The notes under the pieces are model-generated. The model saw only the letters and a list, made by a program, of their open reading frames with translations, did no database searches and was not told the DNA's origin. A stretch of DNA of 64,000 bases. It comes from Cryptomeria japonica (taxonomy: Eukaryota; Streptophyta; Pinopsida; Cupressales; Cupressaceae). Of the stretch, positions 37,340 to 49,600 are shown one piece after another; position 1 is the stretch's first letter, and every line of letters begins with the position of its first letter. The position numbers were made by a program, and so were the translations under genes. The DNA lies in assembly GCF_030272615.1 (NCBI RefSeq), contig NC_081412.1, forward strand, positions 479,537,157 through 479,601,156, read 5' to 3'.

Positions 37340-40308
37340 TTACTTCTGAGCTAGCACATCATCGTAGAATAGATGGGGTTGATAGATTTTGCTTAGCAGT
37401 AGATTTCCCTCATCCAAAGCGTCCCTTATATCCTTTTGGTCTTTCAGAAGTTTAGACCAGAGTTCATTCAACTTTTTCACCAGAGCAATGTTAAGAGCCT
37501 TTTGATGCTCTTTCTTGACATTTGCCTCAGCTGCTTCTTCCAGGCTCTGCACCTGATCATCCACTACAGTACATAGTAGTTTAAGTTGTGCTAGTGATGA
37601 TTCAGTGTTAGGAAGATTGGTATCGGGGATCAAACCGGTAAGGGTGTCTACAGCCGCTTGAATTATGTCTTGCTCCTTTTTCCTTCGTATGATTTCAAGG
37701 CGCTCTTGAGCAACCTTGATGCTCTGCATTAGCTCTGACTCACTTGTAGACTGGAGATCGATAGGACTGGAGATATTGGTCGGTTTGGCTTGACTCCCGG
37801 TTGCCTTCGGAGTCTCCATTTGTGTGCTCTTCATCACTTTCGCTGCCTTGTCTACTTCTTCCTTCTTCCTTTTCTCTGCTTCCTTCTTCTTTTCTTGTTC
37901 CTTGTCTTCCTCTTCTTTCTTTTTCCTCTCTGCTTCCTTCCTCTTCTCCTCTTCTTTCTCTTCCTCTTCCTTCTTCTTCTTTTCTTCTTCCTTCTGCTTT
38001 TCCTTTTCTTCATCCTCCTCTTCCTTCTTCTTATTTTCCTCTTCCTTCTTCTTCTTTTCCTCTTCCTTCTTCTTTTCTTCTTCCTTCTTCTTCTTTTCTT
38101 CCTTATCCTCTTCTTCTTTCTTTTTCCTATCATCTTTTCTTTTCTCCCCTTCCTCTTTTCTCTTCTCTTCCTCTTTCTTCTTTTTCTCATCTTCATCCCT
38201 CTTATTTTTCTCTTCCTGTTCCTTAGCTGCTTTCTGTCTGTCCTCGGCTTGCTCACTGCCCTGTTCAGCTTGTTGCACCTATTCTGTTCCCTCAGAAGGT
38301 ATGTCCTGAGTGACATCTTCTATGTCTAGTGCATCGACATCAATAGTGTCGATTGGTTCTTCAACCGGGTTTCCTTCTTCATCAAAACCTTCATCCAGTT
38401 TGGATATGACCCATTCTTTTTCTGCTTGCAGGTTGGCCATATGTGCTTTGTGAGAATTGATAGCATAATCCATATGCTGATGAGTGTCTTTTTCAACATC
38501 ATCAATTCTCCCCTCTAACAGCCAAAGTCTTCTTCTCCTTGTGAAGAAGAGTCCTTTATTTTGGTCCAAAACATCAAATAATTCTGAGTTTGAGAGGTCG
38601 GGGAAGTATTGTGCAAAGACTTTCTCCCTAATCTCCTGTTCTTTTTCTATGGCAATGCGCCATTTATTATCTAATGCCTTATATAATGAATCCGGTGTCT
38701 AAGATTTAATCTCTGATGGCGACCGATCATTTTTACACAAATAAATAATAATTTCCTGTAGTACTTCATCTTTCTCCTCATTATTAAAATCATCATAATA
38801 ATCTACTAAATCATGCAGTAATTTTCTCCTAATATTCTTTATTGTCCTTTGATAATGTGTCAAAGGTTTGTATGAGGAGATATCAATATTTACCGGTGCG
38901 GATGCTGCGGGTTCATTCTTCTTCATCATCTTTGTCGGTCTAGCCTTCTTTGGCATTTCATCAAACTCAATCTCTTCAGAGTCCGGTTCATTTGACTTAG
39001 TCTTTCTTTTTCTTTCAAAGACTTTTTCCGGTGCCACTTCCTGTTTCTTCTTTGCAGGTGACTGCTTGGTTACTCTTGGAGTTGCAGTAGTAGCCGGTGT
39101 CGATGCTGCAAGCACTACCTTTGCTTTCTTTGCTTCCAGTTCTTTTCCTTTCTTAACAGAGGGTTCCTCGGTCGGTGCAATCCTCTCCAGATAGGTTCCA
39201 GTCCTCTTAGCCTTAGGATCAAGAGGTGAGGCAATAAGGGTTGAGGCATACCCTTCCAGCATATCATACATCACCTCATAGCCCATTGGCTCCACTTCTT
39301 CCATTCTAGGCTCAACAACCTCCATTAGGCATTTATCCACCTGGATGGTGAAACATATGTCATCTTCATATTTCTTAACAATATCGCCTAAGATCCTCAT
39401 CCTTTGACTCATCTTCCTTCTGAACTCATCAAAATACTTGTTCAGCACATCACGGTAACCGGTTCTAATGTCTTGAATGCTTTCCTTGATCTGCTTGGTT
39501 ACTGGTTGGTCAGGAGACCACTGGACATCTCCTACTCTAGGAAAGTAGCCTTGGAAATAGAAGAACAACCCAACCAATAGTTGTCCGAACTTGAATCTCA
39601 GTACATTATCCTGTTTAATTGACTTCAGATTAGACAGGAGTTGCCTCTACATACCAGTGCATAGGTCAAATGATGCATCCTCTTTAATCATCCAATAAGC
39701 GGCATTTACCACTGCAGTAGATACATAATTAATCTTGTTGGCTGAGAATGTTCTGTAGCCTATCACCATGCAGGCGTACTTCACCAGATCATCCTTGATA
39801 GGATTAACTGTCATACCCGTGAGTCATTTGTTGAACTGGTGAGCTTGGCCATTTCCATTTTGCTTACCGTTCTTAGGGCTGGCACTTCCCCTGTGTTGCA
39901 GAAATCGGTGACTGCATGAATTACCTGTGGCGTGATATCATGCATCCTCTCCAGGTACATCTTGTCACCATGGACTCTACTCAAAATGATCCTAATATGA
40001 TCCTCTGTAAAGTCTTCCAAAAAGTATACAACATTGTGGAGTTTCTTCTTTTCTAAGATACTATATTCTGGTTTGATTTTCTTATCCTTGCCGCAAAGTA
40101 AACCTAACTGGGTGTGAATAGCTAAAGACCCTAGGTCTTCTATTTTGCAATCAATATAGTCATAAGTTCCCTCTTCTACTATTACTCCAGCCGGAATTTG
40201 TGATAAGGCATTATACTTTGACTTCCTTTGAATGAAACTTTCCGACTCAATGGATGTACTAGAACTGGTATGAGATGCGGAAGCCATTGTAAAGTATTTC
40301 AAGAACAT
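37340..40308 (-). pseudogene. Large extra ORF of element C, unknown, with Lys/Glu-rich coiled coil
   Basis: No family is recognised. A near-continuous frame of about 980 residues starts at ATG 40308 or, more likely, ATG 40287 (MASASHTSSSTS). One frameshift lies near 39815, with stops near 39650, 38701 and 38281. The N-terminal 300 residues look globular (WMIKEDASFDLCTGM; FGQLLVGLFFYFQG). A Lys/Ala/Pro-rich linker (about 39150-38900) is followed by a mixed segment and then by about 130 residues of nearly pure K, E, R and D (about 38250-37850), expected to be a long charged helix. The tail (about 37750-37340) also looks helical. It lies downstream of Gag where Pol would be in a full element, on the element's sense strand, and a TATA-like site lies about 240 bp upstream. 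It could be a captured host gene or an element-specific protein. The spacer 40309-40735 looks like promoter and 5' UTR. Confidence 0.6.
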
Positions 40309-40545
40309 GAAAAATACCTTTAAAACGCAAATTTAGGGCTTCCTAATTCTCCTTCACTCCACACTTTGTCGGTTGTCGAATCACCGCTTTGTGTTTTCCA
40401 CTTGACCGTTTGCAAACTGGATTTGAATCTCCTTCAAGATTTGTCAATTTCTTGAAACCTTAGCTCAAATCGCCTTTTCTTTGCTCTACACTTTGAAAAA
40501 AATTTCTTCGCTCGAAAACAGATAGTGAGAAATGATTTGAAATAT

Positions 40546-40554
40546 GCTTTTATA
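40546..40554 (-). promoter_or_regulatory. Candidate TATA box of the extra ORF
   Basis: On the minus strand TATAAAAGC sits 240-260 bp upstream of the ATG at 40308/40287, in a 430-bp stretch with no reading frame between Gag and the extra ORF. This suggests separate transcription; position and match are the only evidence. Confidence 0.4.
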
Positions 40555-40735
40555 CATGTCTCTCACCTATCGCCATTAATGCTCCTCTATTAGGGCGTAA
40601 ACCCTAATTTGCCTTTTTACCATTTCTGGTCTTCTGCCAAGCGACAAGTATCACATACCGGTTAAGGTCTTTTACTGGTGTAACTAGGGGTTCACAAACA
40701 TTTCGCTGTTTGCTCCCCCTAAGCCTCTTTGGAGC

Positions 40736-42013
40736 TTAGTTTGTCGGTTCCGATATTTCCACACTAGGTGCAGAAACTGGTTCCTCTTCCAACATTGTTG
40801 GTTTCTTCCTCCAGGTTTTGTTCATGTCTGCTTGAACTATTTCAACATCAATTTCTCCTGCCTGAGAGACCGGTATATCATCAGATATACTCTTTCTGCT
40901 TCTACAAAATCTTGCAATGTGACCTGGTTTGTTGCAGTGATAGCAAACCAATCTAGGTGCTCTCCAAGGTCCATTGTTCATGTTTCCATTCTTCCTTCTC
41001 CATGTAGTAGCAGTGTGACCATGTCCATGACAAATCCAATAGTTTTCTCTCCATCCAGTTGTCGGTTGATAACCATTGTTGCCTAACTGATAATTGTAAG
41101 CATTAAACTGGTTAGGGTTCTGGTTGACAAAAGATTCCAGACCAGCTCCTTGGGTCCTCTAAGGATATCTTCCAGTATTGTTCATGATAGATCTACATTC
41201 AGATGCTCTATGCCCAAACTTGTTGCATGCATAACAATGACCATTGAACTTATTGGATCTAGGTACATTGTTGATAAAGTAAGGAAAATTATTGTAAGCT
41301 TTTCTCCTACATACATTGGCAGTGTGTCCTTCTTTAAGATAGCTAAAGAAAATAGGTTTGAATTTTTGCTTACCTTTTCTTTTGAGTGTCGGTTGCTTCT
41401 TTGATGCTTCAGTATTTGTTCCTAAGGATTCTCCTTCCTCATGTCCAAAGAAACCAAGTCCATTGGTATTCTTTACTGGTCTAGATGACTCAAGCTTTTG
41501 CTCTAGCTTGACAATACTTTTACTGAACTTAGCAAGTATTTCCTTTGACTTAGAGAGTTCTTTGGAAATAGCAGTATTTGTCTCCATTAGGCTTGCATTT
41601 TCAGAGATGGCTATGTTTAGTTCATCTTGTACTCCTTCTTTCTCCATTTTTCTCTCATGAAGGCAAGCAGTTAGTGCACTAATCTCTTGTTTCAACTTGG
41701 GGATCTCATGATCTCTGTCCTTTACCAGATCTTCAGCTTTCCTCTAGTTCTCAAGCTCTTGGCTAAACCGGATAGTCAGTCCTTCCAACTCCTTTCTCGG
41801 ATTGGAGTTTGAATCATTCAGCTTATTTACTTCTGCAATCATGGCTTCCATATTTGCTTCATCTTCAGAACTATTTTCAGATAGCTCCATCAGCTTCTCT
41901 GCATGTTCTCTCCTTTTTGCTTGAGATGCCTTGTATTTGACCATAAGATCATCATAGGCTTGCTCAGACTGAGTGAGTCATTGAGTAAGTTCCCTCAAGG
42001 TGTATTCCCCCAT
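40736..42013 (-). pseudogene. Gag-like protein of element C with four zinc knuckles
   Basis: The frame opens at ATG 42013, 37 bp after the primer-binding site, and runs to 40736 without frameshift, cut by TGA near 41982, TAG at 41744 and TAG at 41159. The first part is a Glu/Lys/Ser-rich coiled coil. Four CCHC-type positions follow: SYLKEGHTANVC (Cys residues lost, about 41345), CYACNKFGHRASEC (intact, about 41240), CHGHGHTATTW (last Cys lost, about 41025) and CYHCNKPGHIARFC (intact, about 40950). Such knuckles bind RNA in retroelement Gag. The capsid domain normally ahead of the knuckles is not recognisable, so the 5' part may be deleted. The style resembles copia-type Gag more than the gypsy elements A and B, but without Pol the superfamily stays open. 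Confidence 0.65.
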
Positions 42014-42049
42014 ATCTCTTTCCAAGTGGTTAGACTTATAGAAAGATAG

Positions 42050-42061
42050 GCTCTGATACCA
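42050..42061 (-). promoter_or_regulatory. Primer-binding site of element C
   Basis: On the minus strand TGGTATCAGAGC lies two bases inside the 5' LTR, complementary to initiator tRNA-Met. It fixes the orientation of the element. Confidence 0.92.
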
Positions 42062-42063
42062 AT

Positions 42064-43210
42064 TGATGAATACAAAGAGGGGGGGTGAATTAGTATGCCA
42101 AAAATCTTTGTATTTAAACACTTAAACAGTTTGAAGATAAACCGGTAAAACAGTTTAATAGATAGTCCGGTTATCACACATGCAAAACAAAATGCAAATA
42201 AAGTATTCACCCACAAAAGCAATACAATCATAACACAAGATATTTGACGTGGAAACCCAAATGGGAAAAACCACAGTGAGATGGAACTCACAAGTCACTA
42301 TCTGTAGAATAGAAACCAGACCGGTTAAGGTCTTACAATGTTCTTCACCAGAATAGATCCTGTTAGGAATCTCAATCTCTGTTAGGAGATAAGTCTGATT
42401 AAAGACTACCTTGCTAGAGGATTTTAGATTCACAGAAGTGAACCACCTTGTTAGAGAATTTTACGAAAGGCTTTTGGGCCTACCCGGTTAAGAGCTACAG
42501 ACTTGTCAAAGATGTGAGTAATCAACAAGTGTTTGATCTATCTAATAGCACAAACTGCTTGGTTAGATCCAGTATAGCTCACTGCTAATGCATTCCAGCA
42601 TTACTTCAGTCTTCTCTATCTCTCTCTCAGTTACAACTTGATCTTCTCAGATAAGATCACTCTTACAACAACTCATCTACCACCTTAAACCTTAGCGCAA
42701 CATAAACCCTTTCAGCAACAACCTAAAACCCTAGACATGATGTCCTTTTAAAGGAATCTGTTTTCATGTCAGTCCAATAGGATTACATTACAATTTCCTA
42801 GGTTCAATGAATCTAGACATACTCATGAACATGACACAAAAAGCACCGTCAAACAATTGGTGGATTGGTAACTCGTCACAGAATGTCGGTTGGTAACTCA
42901 TCACAGAGTATTACCGGTTCATACAAAATATCGGTTGTCGGTTTGACAAAAAATGAAGACTGGTAAGAATGTGTTATACCACTTTTCTCCCTCATACCGC
43001 TAGAGATCTACGAACCGCTTGGGGTTGACATGCCGCTTCAGATCAAGAAACACATTCTGCAAAATCATCAATAGTCTAAAGACTAGAATACAACATACCA
43101 GTTGGAACAGATACAGGTTGAGCTCTAGCTCATACATATAAAGGGGATCTCAATGCAAGTGTGTGTCCATCAATGACAATCACAACATAAAAATTACAAA
43201 TATGCCAACA
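42064..43210 (-). repeat. 5' LTR of element C
   Basis: 1147 bp, partner of 35427-36605 with several small deletions. The sense strand ends in a poly-C run, then CTTTGTATTCATCA. Confidence 0.92.
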
Positions 43211-43215
43211 TCTTT

Positions 43216-44560
43216 TTGGGTAGATGGAGTAGGATTGGGCCAAAGGGGTGAACAGGTCCTTCCAATGTCCCCCAAACAAGAGTTCAAATGCAGGGGAGTG
43301 ATAGCTTTCACAAACTTGTTTTCGCTATCCAGAAATTTATTACCCTTTATTTTAGTGGCAAGAGTCGATCTAAGCAAACTGAGCTTAGAAAAAATATTAT
43401 TTACCATCTGGAGATTAGTACCCTTAGGGAGAGACTCTAGAAGCCTAGGTATTTCCTATTTCCAAACCCCATGAATCAACTCCAATTTTACATATCTAGG
43501 AATAATCGTCTTGTCGTCAACAAGGACACATATTTTTGTCAAGATGGTACATTTTCAAAAACAATGTCTTTAATTTGGAAGAAACCAAATGAATCACCAA
43601 TTTTTTTCAAGATGGTTGAATCCATGAGCTCAAGTGGAATGTTAGCAAGAGAAAACCAAGTTAGGCAAAAATTTTGGGGTTTCCATGGGTAGAGATAAAT
43701 GGGGCTTCCAAGCTTGTATCACCAAGAAAATGTTATTGAACTAATAAAAGGATTGATTCAAAATTTTGTTTTTAGCATACTCTAATTCAAAGATCCCTAT
43801 ATGAAACTATAAGGATTCATACCAATTTACTGAGATCCTTTTTTTAATGTATGAGAGAATTACATCCCCACCCAGATCTGGACAAAGACTATATTGGACA
43901 CAAGATCTCTTCCCAGGTAATCTAAAGTAGAATCCTCAACTTGAATGAGTGGAACAAGGTGCCAAGATTTAGCATCCATCAAAGGTCTCAAATCTTTTGG
44001 TGGAATAGTATCATGAGAAGCCTTATTTTCTTTGATCCAACCATTCCCCTCACTCTAATGTTGCCAAAAGTGATCAATGGGCTTAGAGCATTTCTTGAAA
44101 TGGGAGTTCCTTGTATTATCTAAGCAATGATCTAATTTGGATAGACATTAATGGCTCTATTGGTCAGTCGTTTACCAAAATTATTATTGAAAATATTTGC
44201 TCCATTTTCAAATTGATCCCCAAAGTTATTATGACCCTGTCAAGCCCTATTCCATCTATTATCATCACACAAAAACTTATTTGAGTTAAAGCCTCTATCT
44301 TTCCTCTACTAACCCATATTTGAATTGATACCATCATTTTGTAACTCATGTAATGGTAGTCCTTGTCTACCCCATTTTGGAACAATAGGCTTACATTTAT
44401 TCACCCAAGTACCATTCTCAAAAACCCATTGAGGAACTCAATCTCGAGCACATTTTATCTGCTCATACCTATTTTTCAAGGAGATTGGAATAATAGAATT
44501 TGCAACATTCTCCCTAAATGTACCTTTCACCTTACCTCACTCCATCCTCATAATAATTCT
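43216..44560 (-). pseudogene. LINE ORF1, 5' part, separated from its remainder by element C
   Basis: On the minus strand an Asn-rich N-terminal part (about 44550-44120) is followed by a segment with TWFSLANIPLELMDSTILKKIG (about 43655-43590 in part), the pattern of the DUF4283 domain of plant LINE ORF1 proteins. The frame then continues to 43216. After the 7.8-kb insertion it resumes at 35426. Several stops and frameshifts are present. Domain call is by pattern only. Confidence 0.6.
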
Positions 44561-44985
44561 ACCAAGTTTGAACATGTGTTGTTTAGAGGATGTATTATAT
44601 AACTTACATCTTGACACCAATAATTCATTATTCTAACCTTTTTGTGGAATATAATGTTCATTTGATTAAATATGGGGGTATACCATTGAACATGAACGTT
44701 TGGAAGATTCGTGTGTGACCATGAGGTAATCCTTGACACAATAAAGAGAAGACCATATTTGGATGGCTCATTGGATTGTTTGTAAATGAAAAATCTTTGT
44801 AATGTCAACCTTATTTATGTATATGTACAGATAATTTGTATATTTGTATTTAAATAAAATGTTGTTCCTTATCTACAATCACATATCCGATGAGATACTT
44901 ATGTACAATACTATTATTTATCTTTTATGTGGCATTATCCTGTGTGAAGGTGTGTTCTAGTTTCCATGATTTTGTTATGCCACAA

Positions 44986-46613
44986 TGGTGCAAGAGCACC
45001 TAGGACTTAGGCTCATAGTCCTTCTACAATTTTGGCTTGTACTAACCTTATCCAAGTTAGGTTCCTAATAAGGACTCCAAGAGGGTCCAAGGTGTATGTG
45101 TGATGTTTGTTTTGAGTCAAGTGTAGGCCTAGTTGAGTTGGTTTTCTTCGTAGGTTTGCACTTTGTGAGTAGGTGATAGTTTGAGTAGTTGAAATGGCCT
45201 TATTGATGGTCAAAAGTGGCATAACTTGGTGTGAGTATTAGAGAGTCTTAAGATGGTCTTAGGAATGCTTAAAATTTCATGAGTAATGACTTTAAATAGG
45301 TTGCTTAGGTTGGCAAAGCAAAATGTGGAAAGTTGAAAAAGTTGTCATGACAACTTTTGTCCTAAAGGAGCTTAGTGGTGGAGTTAGGGATATCACAATG
45401 CCATATAATGCCTCCACATGTGGGGAAGACTATTTAAACCTCCTCTTGCATGGTTACCAAGGTTGGAAGTTCGATTTTGTATGATTGACAATCTGAAACT
45501 ACTCATTTTCGAACTGTTATTACTATTTTTGGCTTATTTTGCTTAAAATGTGAATACAAATGGATTGAATCCATTGATCCAGTCTTGGATTGTAGTTCTT
45601 TGGTGTGTTCTAGTGTCAGTTGATTCATTTCATTCTTTGTAGTTAGTGTGTGTTAGTACTTTCTTTTTTTTGTTCCCAATCAGCCAGTTTTGGCTTGTAA
45701 ATAGCAATTTCATGTAAAATGGTTGCCCCATAAAATCCCTCCATGCTACCATCACGACTTGTTGGGAAATGCAAGGCAACCCATTGTAAAGTATAAATAT
45801 GTAGGGAGGAGTTCTGGAAGTGGAGATTAATATGACTACCACCTTGTTCTAGGCGAGTCCAGGAGTAGCCTAGCTAGAGAAGACAACATGAAAATTGAGT
45901 GCATAGTGCAGAGGTGAAAACCAAACCTTGGCCAATCCATTTGGGATGATTCATGAGGTCCATAAAAAGTTGCAGTAGCAAGGAGAAACCTTGACAAGTC
46001 ATCTAGATGCCCATTTCTCAAACTTGAACAGTCACTGTCAGTTAAAGGCCTAGAAACCCTACCAAACCCTCATTTTTGGGTTAGGGCATTGTACGGCGAG
46101 TTGGAAGACTAAAACCAACAAAATATTTTAGGGTTGGGTGAGTGTTTGAATAAAAATAAACCTTGTTGCAATGTCTTTTGGACCGATTCCCTCAAACCCT
46201 TGAAAATCGGATTTTGGAGGCCTAATAGGGGCTCATTCCTTGAAGCCCTATTTCTAGGCAAATTGGTGAAATTGATAAGGAAAATACTGAATGCCAAACT
46301 ACAAATGGACCAAAATGAACTCATTCCATGGTAAATGCCACCTCTACACCATTGCAATGACTCACAATAGAATGGGGGATGAAATTGACAAGTTGTTGTC
46401 AAGATAGCAAATTGAGCATATGGGAAACACTTTGAAATGGTAGGGTTCCTAGCCAAAAACTTATTGCAAACACCTTGCGATTGGCAAAGAGAAAGTCCTA
46501 GAAGAGATTGGGAAGGAATTGGAGGTCTTGGATCATAGCTAGACTTGGTGAGGTTGGTGGAATTGAGAAACACCAACTAGGTGAAGTGTGAGCAAGCTAG
46601 GTGGACCCCATCA
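44986..46613 (+). repeat. 5' LTR of element B
   Basis: 1628 bp, TG...CA. TATTTAAA (45431-45438), conserved in the 3' LTR, is a likely TATA box. Antisense frames (e.g. 46109-46576) exist in both LTRs and are not genes. Confidence 0.93.
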
Positions 46614-46616
46614 AAT

Positions 46617-46628
46617 TAGTATCAGAGC
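46617..46628 (+). promoter_or_regulatory. Primer-binding site of element B (one mismatch)
   Basis: TAGTATCAGAGC differs by one G-to-A from the standard initiator tRNA-Met complement seen in A and C. Confidence 0.85.
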
Positions 46629-46654
46629 CTATAAGATTTGGGCTAGGTGAGTAG

Positions 46655-49600
46655 ATGTCCTTAGTGGAATCTATAGGAGACAACGCCATGGTGACCAATG
46701 CAGAGTTGGGAAAGAAAGTGGATGATCAGGAGGAAGAGAATAGACTCCTCAAGGAGAAGTTGATTGAATTGGAAAGTAAGCTTGGTGAGATTGAAACCAA
46801 GGCGGATGAAGTGTCGGTAAAGGTTGAAGGAGCAGAAGGGAAGGGTAAAGAGGTGTCAGAGATAGACAAAGTACCTGAACCTAATCCTATCTTAGAACAA
46901 GAACCTTTCCTAAAGGCATTGAAGGCCTTAAGTGGTAAATCACTAGAAGGATTGTCATTGTTTACTGGTAAGATGGAAGCAGAAGTGGTTCTAGAATGGA
47001 TAGAGGGCATGGAGAACCATTTTGAGTGTGAAGGCATAACTGAAGCCCAAATAGTTAAAGTGGCCAAGTCTAGGATGAGAGGAGTTGCTCTCACATGGTG
47101 GAAAATTGTGCAGGATGAGAGAAAGAAAATGGGTAAAACACCCATCTCTTCTTGGAAAGGGATGTTAGCCAAAATCAAAGAAGTATATCTCCCAGATGAC
47201 TATGAAGTACAGATTCATAGGAAGAGATAAAACCTAAGACAAAAAGACCTTGATGTGAGTGGTTATACGGAGGAGTTTCACAAACTTAGCCTTAGATCTC
47301 ATGCGGTGGAAGAAGAAAGTCTCAAAGTTGCTAGGTACCTAAATGGACTACGGTGGAACATCCAAGAGGAAATCAGTCTAATGAGCCCAAAGATAGTTCA
47401 TCAAAGCTATCAACTTGCCCTTAAAGTGGGAGAAAAACTGAAAAGAAAACATGATTCAAGTAGTAATAGGGGCAGGGGTGAAGGAAAAGAAAATAGAGGC
47501 CATAGGGGAGGCTTTGGAGGAAGAAGTTCATAACAAAGAACACAAGGTGAGTCTAAACTCACTGAGCAGCAAGAAAGTGGCACTGGTAAAGGAGGATTCA
47601 ATAGAAGAAGGGGGTCAAACAGTGGTTTTAGAGGAAGGTCTATTGGACAAGGTAGAGGTTCCTCATATTTTGCCTCAATGAAGTGTTACCATTGCAACCA
47701 GCTTGGTCATCCAGCATATAGGTGTCTAGAGAAGGGATCATCGTCACGGAATAGTGAAAGGAGAGTGAACTACCTTCAAGAAGAGACTTCAAGCAGCAAG
47801 AATTCAGAGGTTGCCTTAGAATCATAGGTAGGTGACAACTTGATGATAAGAAGAACTTTGATAAAAGAACTTGTCAGAGAAGAGCCTAGCCAAAGGAGGT
47901 CATTATTTAGGATCAAATGCAAGATTATGGACAAAGTTTGCAAAGTGATCATTGATTCAAGGTCAACAGACAACATTGTGTCAGAAGAGGCAGTGAGTAA
48001 GCTTAAGTTACAAAGGATACCTCACAACAACCCATATAGAGTCACTTGGTTGAACAAAGGCCAACATGTCCTAGTCAATGAGCAAGCATGGGTGGATTTC
48101 ACCATTGGGAGGTATAAGAACAAAGTGTTATGTGATGTCCTACCCATGGATGCATGCCATCTTCTACTAGGAAGACCATGGCAATTTGATAGACAAGCTA
48201 TTCATGATGGAGCCAAGAATGCATACTCATTCAAGAAAGATGGAGTCACATTCAAGATCCAATCTATCATTGAGGAAGGTGAAAAGAGGGCAGCAAGTCC
48301 TAATGTCCTCTTAGTGAGTGAAAAAAAGTTCTTGAAGACACTTGAGGAAGGTGAAGGTATAGGGTTTGCATTAGTAATGAAGCCTAAAGAGGAAAAAAAG
48401 AAAGAGCAGCCAGATTTGCCAATAGAGGTTCAAGACCTATTGAAGAAGTTCAAAGGAATAGTGAATGATGGACAGCCAGCCACCTTACCTCCTAAAAGAA
48501 CCATAAGCCATCAAATAGACTTTATTCCCGGAGCATCCTTACCTAACAAGGCAACTTACAAAATGACTCCCCAACAAAATGTTGAGATTGCCAAACAAAT
48601 CCAAGAGCTTTTAGACCAAGGCCTAAAAAGGAAAATAATTAGCCCTTGTGCTATACCTATCAATTTAGCCCCAAAGAAAGGTGGTACTTGGAGATTGTGC
48701 ACTGACTCTAGGGCTATAAATAGGATCACTATTAGATATAGGTTTCCAATTCCTAGAATAAAAGACCTAATGGATTGTTTAGGGGAAGCCAAATACTTTA
48801 CCAAGATTGACCTTAAAAGTGGATACCACCAAATTAGGATTAAGGAGGGTGATGAATGGAAAACAACATTCAAGACAACAAAGGGTCTTTATGAGAGGCT
48901 TGTAAAGCCATTTGGTTATCCAATGCTCCAAGCACCTTCATGAGACTCATGAATGGGGTGATTAAGGACTTTATAGGTAAATTTGCGGTGGTATATTTAG
49001 ATGATATTCTCATTTTTAGTAAGGATAGGGCAGATCATGTTAATCATTTGCAAATTGTGCTACAAAGATTGTATGAAGACAAGCTAACCATGAACTTGGA
49101 CAAGTGTGAATTTGTTAAGTAGGATTTGGTTTACCTTGGGTTTGTGTTGTATCAAGGAAACCTCGAGATGGATCCTAGCAAGGTTGAATCCATACTAAAT
49201 TGGCCTACTCCTAAGTCAGCAATAGAGGTGAGAAGCTTCCATGGACTAGCTCAGTATTATAGGAAGTTCATTAGGCAATTCAGTGCTATATGTGCACCAA
49301 TGTTGGACACTATTACAGGTGGAATGAAGGCAAAGTTTCAGTGGAATGAACAAGCAAATAGAGGTTTTGAAACCTTGAAGGAAAAGATAGCTAGTCAACC
49401 GGTGTTAGTGTTGCCTAGTTTTAAGAAGCTCTTCACAGTGGAATGTGATGCAAGCAATGTTGCAGTAGGTGTTGTCCTAAGCCAAGAAGAAAGACTAGTA
49501 GCTTTCCATAGTGAGAAGTAAAGTGATGCAAAGAGGAATTAATCCTCATATGACCTAGAATTATATGCTTTAGTACAGGATTTAAGGAAGTGGAGACACT

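Larger units (their letters stand above)
35427..43210 (-). mobile_element. Non-autonomous LTR retrotransposon C with Gag and a large extra ORF
   Basis: Minus-strand element: 5' LTR 42064-43210, primer-binding site 42050-42061, Gag-like frame 42013-40736, extra ORF 40308-37340, polypurine tract at about 36606-36617, 3' LTR 35427-36605. Target duplication TCTTT (35422-35426 and 43211-43215). In the sense direction the LTRs start TGTTGGCATAT and end TCATCA. No protease, reverse transcriptase or integrase motif is seen in about 5.4 kb of internal DNA, so it would need a partner element, as LARD or Gag-only elements do. It interrupts a LINE of the same orientation. Confidence 0.88.

Noticed and set aside
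37790-38329. Plus-strand Phe/Leu/Ser-rich frames that look like membrane proteins
   Set aside because: They are the complement of the Lys/Glu-rich coding stretch of the minus-strand extra ORF; hydrophobicity is a codon shadow.
46109-46576. 155-residue antisense frame in element B LTR
   Set aside because: Same reason; the second LTR copy is truncated to 115 residues.
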